Shown here piece by piece: positions 35,275 through 47,700 of a stretch of DNA of 64,000 nucleotides. How positions within the stretch are numbered: position 1 is the stretch's first letter; every line of letters starts with the position of its first letter. The stretch is from Ostrinia nubilalis (lineage: Eukaryota; Arthropoda; Insecta; Lepidoptera; Crambidae), in NCBI RefSeq assembly GCF_963855985.1, contig NC_087093.1, forward strand, positions 8,811,501-8,875,500, in the 5' to 3' direction. Below the pieces are notes generated by a model that saw only the letters and a list, made by a program, of their open reading frames with translations, did not search any database and had not been told where the DNA came from. The translations under genes and the position numbers were made by a program.

Positions 35275-37750
35275 TATACATAATATTATTGTAGTCAAGC
35301 GTTCTTTGCTTACCTGTTGAATTATTCATGAAAACAGAAGGACGTTACAAAAAGCCAAGGTAACTTAGGCGATACTATTCCTAGAACAATTAAGATGTTT
35401 TGAAATACTTTTAGCTTTTTTGCAGAATTTGTTTATTCTAAAGCCGACTAAGTCCTTATTATAAGAAGATAGAATAGAAATTTAAAATAAAATTTAAAAT
35501 TATGGCAACTTATCCAAAACGTGCGCGAATGTAACTAGGTGGCTTTGGCGCTAGGTTAAGTGCCAAATCCTTACATGCCACTTATACATATAAACGCCTA
35601 TAATGGGCACATGTATATATTTACAGTGGATATTATAGTCCATTTTTCGCCGAAACGAAAGAAACAATAACATTTACTTGTGGTAATTGCGTCATAATGT
35701 GGGCTAATAAGTCCCAACGCCCGCCGCGCTCTAAATGTTCCGCGGGTTTAAATAAATGTACATTTGTACAATCATTACCGCAGTCTTTAATTATACCAGT
35801 GAAAAGCTTTATCAGAACACGCTTACTTCATTATTTGAAAAACTGGGTATAGCCGTTTGGATCGCTTTTGCACAGTGGAATAGATGGCCTATTCGTATTT
35901 AAATCGTTTGATGTTTGTATTGGCAAAACCAGTGTGTTGTGCGTGCGAGGGGAGTGAAAAAATAAACTAATAGAATGTGCCGATTTTATTTTCGGGAAAA
36001 AATACTTCTAGGCAGATCTGAGTTACCTACACTGTTAAAGCTTTTGCTAACAACAACACTCTTCTCTTCCACCTTAGGCTTTTATTTGTTTCGTTTATTT
36101 GTAAGTATATGAAAAATATTATGTAAAATACTCGGAGTGTTTGTTTGTGTAACGTTATATTAAACCATTTTATAAATAGGTAGTAGAAAAATAAACCGAA
36201 CTTGGTAGAGGCTATCGGTAACTTTATGTCGCAAAACGTGATCATACATAACACTAGGTGTTAGGTTTTAATTAAATAATACCTGCTTAGAAAAACATTC
36301 AGTTAGCATTTCAACAAAATGTCAGCAGTAAGTGGGGAAAAAATGATCGTCGACTGTTCGGCGATTTGCAAAACTTCTAGAATGCCAGAAAAAATATTCT
36401 TCACGGCAACATCTTAACAACTTTTCCGTGTATATTTCGCTTTCCCGCTTTGTTTTGTAAATGTTGAATAAAATGTACATTTTCATAAGAATGTTTGCAC
36501 AAAGACGGCGTTTTGACGGTTTATGTAAAGTGGATATTTAAGCCAATCTTGTAAGTAGACACTGCTATTCACGTAATGAGAACTACATCTGTTTCAGCCA
36601 CTTTAGAACTAATTTTCTTGTAGAGCTTTTTGTGTATAAAAATCAACAGGCAGGCAATGTATCCACATTTAAATCTCCAACGACGTACGGATGTATGTAC
36701 ATGTGTAAACGCTAAACCGTTTAGCATTACGGCGTATTTTTACAAGTATCAATAGGGACGGACAAGTGGAGTGCAGCGCTCAGTGAGCGTTTCATATGTA
36801 AATGCCGCCGTAATCTGCTCGAGTTGCCGGCGAGTCGACATCGATCGTCGATTGTTCGCCGCTTCAATCCAAAACTTCTCGAGTGCTTCAGAATATTGTA
36901 CAGCAGCAATACACTTTAAAACTTTGCGTGCACTTTTAAAGCTTTTCAGATCAGCCTATCCAATAAACATCAGCTACGAGCGCTACGAGTATAATAAACA
37001 TTTAATCAATTTCAAGCAATGTAGTTTTGTAAGAAAAAGATTCAAACATGCGCTGAAATGATATTGCATGTCCTGCGTTACATAATATTATCTAAGTAAC
37101 TAGATGTTTTTGCTTAGTAGGGATTTTCTTAGATCGTAATAATGGGTACCTAATGTAAGGAAATGAGTACCTAGTCTTACTTTAATACGTTAAGCAAAGT
37201 TAATAAGATACTAAAATCCGGAAAGATAATTCCATTCCATATTATAATTTATGTAGGCTAATATAATTAATTACTGATGCCCTATAAGGCCAGTAGTCTG
37301 GGCTCAAACTACGCAATGAGCTTTATGTGATGGGCAGGAGCTTATTGGATGTCTGTCTTAATGTATGCAATGTGGTTGTAGCAAACTAGGACATAGGACC
37401 TAGTTTACTAATCGTACCAAGTAGACCTACGATTACATAAAATATGCCACAGTGTTTAGATTGATGAGCCAGCTGTCGTCTCTACCTATTAAAACCTTTG
37501 AACATTTTAATCTAGTATATTTATTTTTCAACTTTAAATTAGCGTCCTTAACGTTTCATTGACATAGTTTAAAACTTATGTTTTAATAGACAAGCTCTTA
37601 TAAATTTCCCTGAAAAGGGCATTTTAAAATTGTATAGTGTACATTTCTATGTAAAATCTGTCCTATTTCAACTAAACGGAAGTCGAAGAATTACCCAGTC
37701 ATATCTGTGTGCTTTTGTGTGCTTTTCTGCTTTCGTTTCCTCTAACATTT
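35275..37750. other. gene-free stretch with candidate regulatory blocks
   Basis: No gene is recognised. GC/CpG-richer blocks lie at about 35690-35770 (cgcccgccgcgctctaaatg) and 36760-36880. A 96-codon frame at 36771-37061 overlaps the second block but has no known motif. Confidence 0.4.
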
Positions 37751-38033
37751 AAGGCGGTTACACACCACAATTTATTCTAGTGCCACAAATGTGTCAGCAA
37801 TTATACTGTTTTAAAGTTATCGCACTGTGACTGGTGACAAACGACTGATTAAATAAAAGCAATCTAAGCTTTTTCTGCATTTATGCATGGTTTTTTTTGT
37901 GTCGAAACTGTGATTGTTCGGTGTTTAAAATGGCACTTGTATTTTGGTAGACAATTAACGATCGTATCGTTGCTGCATTATCATGACTGTATCGTTACGA
38001 AAGTGTTGCAATAAGTCACAGTGTGTGAAGGCC
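37751..38033. mobile_element. possible diverged TIR element
   Basis: aaggcggttacacaccacaa at the left and cacagtgtgtgaaggcctt at the right are approximate reverse complements, enclosing about 283 bp. The match is imperfect and no clear target duplication is seen, so this call is weak. Confidence 0.35.
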
Positions 38034-39129
38034 TTTGTACGTAATGTGACAAAAACAAACATTCTTTGCGGCCGATGCCATCCTGTGCCTCGATATCATG
38101 CTCGCAATTGTGAGAACGTTCGATAAAGGTCAATTACACTTTGTATGTTAGCACCACGAGCAGCTAGAAATACTGAGTTTATTTAAAATTTTCTAATTTT
38201 AGCTTACTATCTAATGTATCCTAATACATAAAATATCCTGTATTAATTAGGCAATTCTAGGAATAATTTTATGATTGAGCAGGGTATTGAAATCGATAGC
38301 TTATCATTAATTGTCATCTAAGTAATCTTGTTCCCCGTAATTTACACAATGTAGGGATTTTATGTTTACACGTGACTTACAATGTTAACGTATTTTGTTA
38401 ATTTCTAGGAATTTTCCGATATCGCATGAACCCCGAGCTTATTCAGCACACAAATACCGAATTTAATTAGGGTTTCTTATTACTTGCAAAGTATGGGAAT
38501 ACATAAATAATAATTTTAGGTAACAAAAGGAAAAAAAAATTATTGTCTCCATGGAACAGTTTGGTATAAACGTAATTCTTCTTGTGCTGTGTGCTAATTA
38601 ATATCTTGAATTCATCTTTATTCTTTTATTTTATGACACAAAACTGTGACAGAGCAGGTGTCGCGCTTCTGCTTTCTTAATTGATAAGTTTTTATTATTA
38701 GAAAACTATTTTTATTTTTGTCGTTGATTGAGACTTATAACATCTGCAATTGTTATTTTCGATGCTGCGTTAATTAAAAAAAAAACGGAACTATTTTTGA
38801 ATCACCGCAGTATCAGCAAAAGTCGATCGATTCAACAATCAGTGCATCACGCGTGTTATGCGCAAAGCGAGGCAGGTGTTATTTTATCAGCGGCGGGCGG
38901 GACCGTTGCCCTCACTTCCGCCCTTATCTAAGTTTACTTACCTTGCCTGGGAACAGCCAGCGCCTCGTCAGCTGTGTCCGCACTCCGCACTGATACGGCA
39001 CTCCAGACGAAGTTTAACTTACAATCAAATCGATACTCCCATGTAGGGGCGAGAACTCCTCAGATTGCCTGAAAAATGGACCGCACGTGGAGTTGATTTG
39101 CGTCGTGCGTGCGTCACACAGGGCATATA
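38034..39129. other. gene-free stretch
   Basis: No gene is recognised. The region 38840-39120 is GC-richer, with overlapping frames on both strands but no known motif. Confidence 0.45.
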
Positions 39130-39443
39130 CAGGGGGGATTTTGTAATGGCATCTGGAGGGAAAGTACCTACTCTTGATATTGTAGTAAAAAAAAAATTGC
39201 TCAAAAAACATTCCTTATTTTTGAGAAGAAATAGAACTGGATTCAATGATTTTCAAAAATTTGTTTGCCACACCCGGGAATCGAAACAACTAAAATTATT
39301 TGTTCAAAATTACACCTGTATTTTTATTGCATCGACCGTTAGGGTTAGGTTTAAGCATGAAATTTGAGTAAAAGTTTCTATCTACAGTATTAAGAGTAAG
39401 TACTTTCCGTGCCACCTGGAGGGCATTACAAAATCCCACCCTG
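39130..39443. mobile_element. Tc1/mariner-like MITE with TA target duplication
   Basis: The left end caggggggattttgtaatgg and the right end cattacaaaatcccaccctg form an inverted repeat of about 45 bp that continues to gtacctactctt / aagagtaagtac with a few mismatches. TA flanks both ends. The 314-bp element has short chance frames but no transposase motif. Confidence 0.65.
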
Positions 39444-39545
39444 TATAATAGATGCGTAACATTCATATTCGGTGACATCTAGACCTAAATAAGCAATGAA
39501 GCATAACTACGTCAACCAGACCATTAATATAAACATAATATACAA

Positions 39546-39645
39546 ATGATATGAGTATTGTGCGAGAGTCGAATCTGCGACCCCTAATATTAATAAAATA
39601 GGTAGTTCAGTATGCAAACTGCCAGACCAAACGGTCGTCTAAATT
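39546..39645 (-). mobile_element. degraded tRNA-derived SINE head
   Basis: On the minus strand the order gacgaccgtttggtctggca ... ggggtcgcagattcgactct resembles the polymerase III head of the tRNA-derived SINE family seen at 12.4, 50.4 and 53.9 kb, but is heavily mutated. Confidence 0.5.
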
Positions 39646-39954
39646 GAGGCAGTCAATTTTCTACGAATCAAAATGATATTTTGTGTAACGGACTAATCCT
39701 AATTTACTGATTCGAAATTATTCTCTGATTTTAGGTGGGATTTCAACGAGAGGCTGTCTGGTGCAGACTACGAGGCCTGTGGCAACCACTAGGCCTCAGG
39801 CTTCGACGTATTATTGATGTATGTTTGATACCTAAATGCCGTACTGCCCTTTGTCCGCTAAACCCGTGTTGGTAAATCGCGGTTAGTTAACCATATTACC
39901 TGTTCCTGAATTAAAGTTACGATATTCTAGTCACAAAGGTAGCTTTGGTGATTC

Positions 39955-40562
39955 AAAGGACAATGCCCAAAAGTGGTCCAAATGTCCACCACTAATGAGA
40001 CCTATATTGGCTTATAGTCCATTAAATAGAGATTAACTTTCAGTATGGGACGAAAAAAAAATAAGCTGTCAGTAAAAAGTTATGACCGTATGAAAACTTG
40101 TAGTAGTTTACGCACTAATCTCAGGAACTACTGGTCCGATTTGAAAAAATGTTTTTGTTATGGATAGCCCATTTATTAAGGATGGTTTTATGTTATATAA
40201 CATCACCCTACAACCAATAGGGGCGGAGCAGCTACCACCCGACCATAATTGAAATATTGTTGTCTTTCTTCTGAGCTTATTTTTTTTCTTTTAGCGAGAA
40301 TCTAACACGGCACACTAAGCGACATGACATAACATGCATAGATTAATCCAAAATGTGCGATGGATAGAATGATATCAAGAACATTAATTTTTCGGATGAA
40401 AAGGTAAAAAACATGACTTTTCATTCAGTCATAACTTTTTACTGACAGCATATTTTTGATTGCGGTTTGGTTATAATGAATTGGTATTTAGTAGACTATT
40501 TTAGGTCTCGTTAGTGGTGGACATTTGGACCACACTCCATACATTTTTGGTCATTGTCCTTT
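39955..40562. mobile_element. TIR element with arms over 100 bp and an internal dispersed repeat
   Basis: The left edge aaaggacaatgcccaaaa pairs with the right edge ttttggtcattgtcctt. Inside, ggtccaaatgtccaccacta pairs with tagtggtggacatttggacc, and gctgtcagtaaaaagttatg with cataactttttactgacagc. The middle (about 40100-40230) contains ctcaggaactactggtccga and aataggggcggagcagctac, strings I associate with a dispersed insect repeat of uncertain class. No ORF of note. Confidence 0.65.
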
Positions 40563-42416
40563 ATTTTCAGGATTACATAATTACTTAATTGATTGGTAGA
40601 AGTTGGTTAAGTATTCATAGGAATACCTTATAATTTTATAGAAATTGATTGACCAGTTTAAACCAAACTAACTTTGAGGCTTTTCAGAATAAAAACTATG
40701 TACGCACAGAGGCAAGCAAACTTCAATTCACGTAGAATCGAAATGCGAACGTAGACAATTTTTATTTGTCACAATAATCGATAAATGACTGTTTGTCGAT
40801 AACAAAAACAATCTACGCTAGCCTCGCGGTATCACAAAATCTAATTATTTAGCTCGATCACAAAATCACAATCGACTAAACGAGTTGTAGATACTCGTAA
40901 GTGTCACAAATTAGTGTGCATATTACAATACAGAAAAACATTATAAGTAAGTACTCGTATTTGGTTTATTCATACTGGTGTAAATTATCAAAGGTAATTC
41001 ACCTTTTATAGGTTTGTCAAATTAATTTCTCACACACAAGTCCAATCAGTACAAAACTAAAACACTGTCGCTTGTTTTATGACAGTTTAATTGACCCGGT
41101 GTGTTGTGTAAACTTAACAGCTTTATGAGTTTACAATGTAATTAAAGAGTAAGGTAACAAAAACATGAACTAGGTGAACTTACGTGATGCAATTTAATCG
41201 TATACTATGTACCTACTTAAATACTACATAATACTTAAAGAGCGCTTGGAAGGAAATTTGCTAATCATTTTGTTACACGAAAGGTCATCGACTCGACTAT
41301 CCACGAAAATTTCTTCAGAGAAAGCTGTTTGTTACATTTTTACAGAGTGACGTCAACTACAGTGGAATGAACATTTTCTTCAAAACTTGTGTATTAAATG
41401 CTATAATTCTGCCAATACATCGTGTGAAATGTTGTAGGTAGGTAAGTATCTAATGATTAGTGGCTAAAGTAGACGCGTTACGTTTCGATTCGATGATTTC
41501 ATTAAATAAGGATCCTGTTTTGTATTTGTCACTTTCTAAAATTAGCTAATTATATCGCGTTAGGCCTCCTCAACTTAGTGTCGTTTAATGTCGACTTTGT
41601 TTACGTGAAAACTATTTTTGGAGTGAAGTGAGCCTAAGCTCCAGACTAAATTCCAATATTATTTTTCATTCTGAGAATTGATTTTATACTAAGAAATAAT
41701 ATACCTGAGTAACTGTGAATAAGTAAGTATCGATAGTTACTTACGTATGAATTGGTTAAAATCACTTCACAGATTATGGCTTGGCAGTCAGTGTCACTAA
41801 GGCAATATTTTCCTAGGTGTAGGTAGGTACTTACCCTGCCCGGGGATTGAACCTAAAATCTTTGACCCAAGAGGGTTCAGTTATCTAGCAACTTGTTCAT
41901 GGAAGAGCAAGATATAAAGTCAGTATCACATTAGTATTATTATAAGTATTTTATAGTTGCAAAATCGGGGACCTGAGAAGAGATGATGAGAGAGAAAGAT
42001 GTAATAAAAAATTAGGAAGTAGCTAGAATTTATAAAATGTACCAGTATACATTAATATTATATGTATCTATAATATACCAATCAACTACCTTTGTTTCGT
42101 GAACGTTAACATTTTATACATTTTGTAGGAAACTGGCAATAAACATTCTAAAGTCAACAACTTTTGTTAAATAAATTGGATAATATGTTCTCCACAAAAT
42201 CGCCGTTTGATGTTTCCGCATATCGAAATCAATTCATACAATTATCTCACTTATTTTCCAGGAAATCCTGCTTTCTAGATCATATTTCACGATCAGACCG
42301 CTGAAATAATGGGAAAAAGTAAATAAAAAAGGTATTACAAAATTAATGAAACCAAATTGTTACTTGTAAAGCTGCAGAGTGGTTATTAAGCTTTTCCTAT
42401 TTGCAGAAAATAATAG
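40563..42416. other. gene-free intergenic stretch
   Basis: No gene is recognised. A string like the T-arm side of a tRNA-derived repeat (gcccggggattgaac, near 41838) is too short to call. Confidence 0.5.
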
Positions 42417-43802
42417 TAGTCCAGTCAATAAAGCATTATAGATGGAAAACTGTAGAACACAATTTCTGACTTCAGGACTTTATTTAGACTAGTCAGGAGG
42501 TGAACATAGCAAAAGTCCCCGCCCTTAGCCCTTGAGCCGGCAGGGAGAGGGGGGTTTAAAGGTGCCACTTTTCGGTTTTTCGCTTAATCCTCGGAAACTA
42601 TGCGTCCTAGTGACATGACTACTATGAACCAAAAAAAGCATATTCAATTTGCTACAGATGAGATAGTCAAGTTTTTCTATAAATTGTATAGTTTTCGCGG
42701 CATCTGCTCTAGAAGGTGTGTAATATTGGAAATTTTATTTTTGTCTTACATGTTCCCATCAGGAGAAAATCGACTAAACCAACATTGGGCAATCATTCTA
42801 GACATGAGGGAGCATGTTAAGCCTAGTTCCAGCGAGGGGACTACACCGTGCGTATATTTAGACGAATCACTTTGAGCCACTTTTGACTCCTCATCACTCA
42901 AAAACTACTGTGCATTAACACTTCAAATTTAGCTCATGTGTTGAGACTTGCAAGATATACATCAGTTTCAAATTTCATAAATATGCCTCAAACGGTTCTT
43001 TAGATATTGACGTCCAAAAATCTACATGTCTGACCTATAGACCAAATTCTAACCACTTCCAGATGACCTCGAAGGTTCAAACTTGGCATCCAGAAAGGTA
43101 GTTAAGTAAATACAAAGGAACAAATAAAAAACCAGTAAATTTTAACATTTCACATGTGATAGATAGATAGTAGTGCTCTAAATATCGATTTTTGAACGTC
43201 AATACCTAAATAACCGTTTGAGGTATATTTATGAAATTTGAAGCTGATGTATATCTTGCAAATCATAATACATGAGCCAAATTTGAAGTGTTAATGCACA
43301 GTAGTTTTTGAATGATGAGGAGTCAAAAGTGGCTCTAATTGGTTCGTCTAAATATACGCACGGTGCAGTCCCCTCCATGGAACTAGGCTTAACATGCTCC
43401 CGCATGTCTATAGTGTTTGCTCAATGTTGATTTAGTCGGTTTTCTCCTGATGGGAACATGTAAGACAACAATAAAATTTCCAATTTTACAGACCTTCTAG
43501 AGCAGATGCCGCAAAAACTATACAAGATATAGAAAAACTTGACGGTCTCACCTGTAGCAAATTGAATAAGCTTTTTTTGGTTCATAGTAGTCATGTCACT
43601 AGGACGCATAGTTTCCGAGGATTAAGCGAAAAACCGAAAAGTGGTACCTTTAAACCCCCCTCTCCCCGCCGGCTCAAGGGCTAAGGGCGGGGACTTTTGC
43701 TATGTTCACCACCTAACTAGGCTAAATAAAGTCCCGAGGTCAGAAATTGTGTTCCACGGATTTCTCTCTACACCGTCGTTAAGGCATTCATTGACTGGAC
43801 TA
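42417..43802. mobile_element. 1.39 kb foldback transposon, arms about 600 bp
   Basis: The whole element is a near-palindrome. The ends are gtccagtcaat and attgactggac next to TA at both sides. Arms run 42417 to about 43024 and about 43192-43802, with about 170 bp of unpaired spacer. Sample pairs: aagtccccgcccttagccct / agggctaagggcggggactt and tgttcccatcaggagaaaat / tctcctgatgggaaca. Mirror frames begin MRPSDMTTMNQKK in each arm, but the two differ at many residues and one is truncated, so they look like a by-product of the palindrome, not genes. Non-autonomous. Confidence 0.8.
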
Positions 43803-44489
43803 TAGTCGGAAATGAATCCGAATATCGGGTGGACAGCACGCTATTCAATAATTTGTACTTTTTGCGAATTTCATGAGTGTGTCTATTTATAGGTAGGTAT
43901 GCCAGCCTACTCAATATTTAATTAAGTAAGTAACAAGTCTATAACCTATAGTAAGTCTACCTATTATAATCACAAACGTAAACTCGCGAAAATCTCTGGA
44001 TCTATAGGCTGGTAGAGATTCAAAACTAAATCAGATTTACATAACCACGTCCTAGTTTACATTTGCATGCAGTTATTAGTTTTGGCCTATCAAATAAATC
44101 AATCAAGCGACGCTTATTTCAGTCCTCGAATATTTTCGATAGGCCTATGGAAAAATGGCTCATTGGAAGCTGATAGCCGGTTTATTTACTTAGGTATTAT
44201 CTGATTTATAAGTAGAGTTTCTAAGTATGCACTATTAAACATATGTATGTATTCTATGTAAAGTTGGCAAAACCACAAAACCATACTTAGTTTTTCTTTT
44301 CTTATAAAAAAACATAAGTGTTCTTTTATAAATTAAGTAATACCTGCGCGTGCTTATTAATTTGGTCATCATCGTCATCATCATTAGGTCATTTAAACTC
44401 CACTTCAGAAGCGCACCATCCTTAATAGAGGCACATTGGGGGTTAGACACTATCATTTGTATAGTACATCATTTTACAAGTCTTGAAAA
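43803..44489. other. gene-free stretch
   Basis: No gene or repeat is recognised. Confidence 0.5.
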
Positions 44490-44763
44490 TCAAGATCGGT
44501 AACTGGAAAGCAAAGCTTCATTCCGTAGCATTCCAAGTTCGTCCAATAAAGAAATGTTTGCGATCAAAATTTGGGGAACACTCAGAGCGGCGATTATGCC
44601 TCGAGAGTAAGCAAGTGAAATAAATGTCCAGGCCAGATTGAAATCCGGGCCGATTGGGCTGGCTCCACCGGGTTCCTCGCGATACCAAACGCCGGAAACT
44701 ATTGCCGCGATGTCTACGCCAGGGCTGCCTGCTAGGCCCCAGGTGGTGATTTGAATAGAGTAT
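44490..44763 (-). CDS. possible exon or protein-like segment of unknown identity
   Basis: This minus-strand frame is about 90 codons and ends with TGA at 44490-44492. It is preceded by a reasonable splice acceptor (pyrimidine-rich tract then attttttataag, exon starting at 44763). The translation includes GLAGSPGVDIAAIVSGVW, GPDFNLAWTFISLAY and GIIAALSVPQILI, with mixed codon third positions and higher GC than its surroundings. I do not recognise the family. A second minus-strand frame is open over the same DNA, so lack of stops alone is weak evidence. It could be a terminal exon of a large gene, a pseudogene, an unrecognised transposon part, or chance. Confidence 0.2.
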
Positions 44764-47700
44764 CTTATAAAAAATAATGAAAATTGAAATATAAGAATCT
44801 AACCAGAAGTAGATTATAGTTTTGAAAGGGTAAATAAGTATAGTATTTTTTAGGCACACACATTCTTTCATTTATGATGGTTCGTTTAAATAATTTAACA
44901 CGCATATTGTCAATGCAAATAGATGACAATGACCTAATTGTGGTTAGTGACTACGACTTTCTTTATAAATAAGAAAAAAAGCTTACCTCTACGAAGTTGT
45001 CCTGAAATACTAACCTAAAAAGCGTGTGTATATGTTAGCTTTCTAAAGGAATAAAATAAATAAAGCCAATCAATTCCACATATTTTCTTAGACGGTTTTA
45101 TTTGAAGTCACAACATTCTGTCACTGCCGCATTCAGTCCAATGAAAGAAAACGTTGAGAATTTATGGTCGGCCGTCTTTGAAAAGAGGATAAAAGGTTGT
45201 TTTATGTTACTTTTGTGTATACTGACACACACTTTTTAGAAGCAATGTGATACTTTTATTGATCAGGATATAAAACAAATTAAATAGGGCAGACTTATAT
45301 TTAGAAATACTATTATTCATTGATTATCGTTAAAAAAAATTTTTGCCATCGATTCAGTTGTTTATTTGTTAAATTGAACGGAAAATGTTTTCGGCAGCCC
45401 TATGCTCTACTTTACATATCCACGGGCTCAGTAATAGTCGCATAGACGAGCGAGGCGTGAACCGATTTCCGATAAAAATGCCTGTTTCCTTCCAACTCGA
45501 CGCGGATCCCTTAATCTACATGGTAACAGTACAGTATCAAACTGTTATTATGCGAAAACATTCCGTTGACGGGAGCGGGAGTGCCGGATAAATCTCTTTG
45601 GGCCGGCCCGACATTGTTTGGAGATCCTTAACCCAAATTCGCACTTTTAAACATGACTGTGTCGTTCACGGGACCTAATCTGGGTCAAATAAATTAGTAT
45701 CATAAGTGTGCAAATTAACGTAAGTGAAATTGCATCTTGAGCCTGTGGTGGGAAATAGTTTTGCTCGTAAAAATAAAAATTACTGCCTCACCAAAGTTTA
45801 CGTCCAAATAGAAAATAATAATTTTACTATGGTTCTAATCGGCACCACGTTCAGTCAAATAGATTAATATTCAATCATTTCAAATTGCATCGACAAAATG
45901 TGGCAGTTTGAATTGCTTAATGACTAGCTTAGACGATAGGTTATTTAAATTTTCCACTAGGTATACGAAGTGGAAATTTTTAAGTGTGCGTCGTGTATTG
46001 ACTAAAAATGTTTGTGCTGTACCTATCGAAACTTAAAAATCTTATTGTTATAGGTAAGTAAGTTTGTATATGTTCTTACAAGTTAGCGGTTTTGATTCCT
46101 GGTAAGAGTCTTACTATGTTCTTCTTATGCACACAAATATACATATAAGTATTATTTATTTGCCATGAACAGAACAGTTCGTGAACTATCAGGCCAGGCC
46201 ATCGACTGTATAAGCATTTCAATTAATTAAAGGCCGCAACAAAGGCTATTAAGGCTCGACGCTCTCGTATTGATGCTAAATACAAGTTTTATGTTTAGGC
46301 CATAAATTTCAACGAACGGAATTTAGAATGTATTTACAGCCGTACCTTTCCACTGGCTTATTCAGCTCATGAAATTTAAAATAATTATTTTTGTTTCATG
46401 TGGAAAACAGGGTGAGGCCGGGCAAACAGGAAACGGCGAGCCGAGCTGCTAAACAAAAGAAACTTTCACGACCCTGAATGTAGGAGAAGGATTTGTAATT
46501 TATCGAACAACAAAAGCAATTTTGCGACAGTTGTAACAACGCTGCGAAGCATGCTCGCGTGATCGCCAAGATGTCTAATCTTGAACCGACTTACCTATAA
46601 AACTAACTTTAACCCAGTTTGTGGCGCCTTTTGAATATTCCAACCAAATACGTGTTGACGTGTAAATAAAAGTATGTAAAAAAACTCAATATTAGCCCGA
46701 CAGGATCGCGTATCGCACGTAGGGGTCATGACCCCCTAACGTCTAATCGATACACTTCCTAAGAAATAGGACCTACTTATAAACTTCATAAAAACAAAAC
46801 TTCTAAACGATGAAATGTGAGAGTTTTAAATGTTTTCATCTTGAGGTTCAAATTATAGCAAATCATATAATATTTGTATTTTACTTTAACAATTAATACT
46901 TCATTTTCTTTTATCAGTTAATTAAGAAATTGCTTTTCTTGCTAAAATCCAGAATAGATTTGCACAGAAATAAAATTGTATCTAAACAATAATATTATCT
47001 AAAACAGCTCCGATTAATTTTAAATGCCATTGCACGCCAAGACTTAGGGTAAAACCTGAAAACTAATGTAGCTGAACTGCAAGTTCAGTAACTCCTGAAA
47101 CTATTTTAGGTAGAAGGTATAAATGATTTGTTTTATAAAGAAAGTTGAGATTTACTTATTTCCTTAATCAGATAAATGGTACGTTTACTTTGTATCAAAT
47201 AAAGGATATGTATGTAAATAGAGCGTGAAAAGACATTATTATTTCTGTTCTTGACATAATTTTCCTGTCTATTGGTCTGAATTTCCCTCAATTTCTTATA
47301 GGCACGATCAAATCACTTAGCATTTTGATGTTTTTAATTCAAATATTTTATGCGGATATTAAAAGGTATGTTTTAGGTCAGAGTACAGTTTATTTAAAGC
47401 ATAATAGTTATGTTAGGCATAACTTATGCCCTACTATAAAGATAAACTATTTCGTATCACGTAATTCATTTTTTTAGATGGTCCTGCCAATTATATTACC
47501 CAGAACCAAGAGTTACCAAATAATAGAGTCCAAGATAGACGACATGACACGTTCTCCTTTCTTTTTATTACTTTGGTCCAAGATTGTTGGGAGAAACTTA
47601 TCATAAGAAGGTTACACGTATCGCTGTTATAAAATTTTAGATATTCGTCCTTAGTTTATGTAACTAATCGAATGAGTATAGCTCCAGCCATTCATGGTGT

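Noticed and set aside
42600..43609. Mirror-image frames MRPSDMTTMNQKK... as a conserved gene pair
   Set aside because: They are the two arms of a foldback. The paired translations differ at many residues and one is shortened, so no purifying selection is evident.
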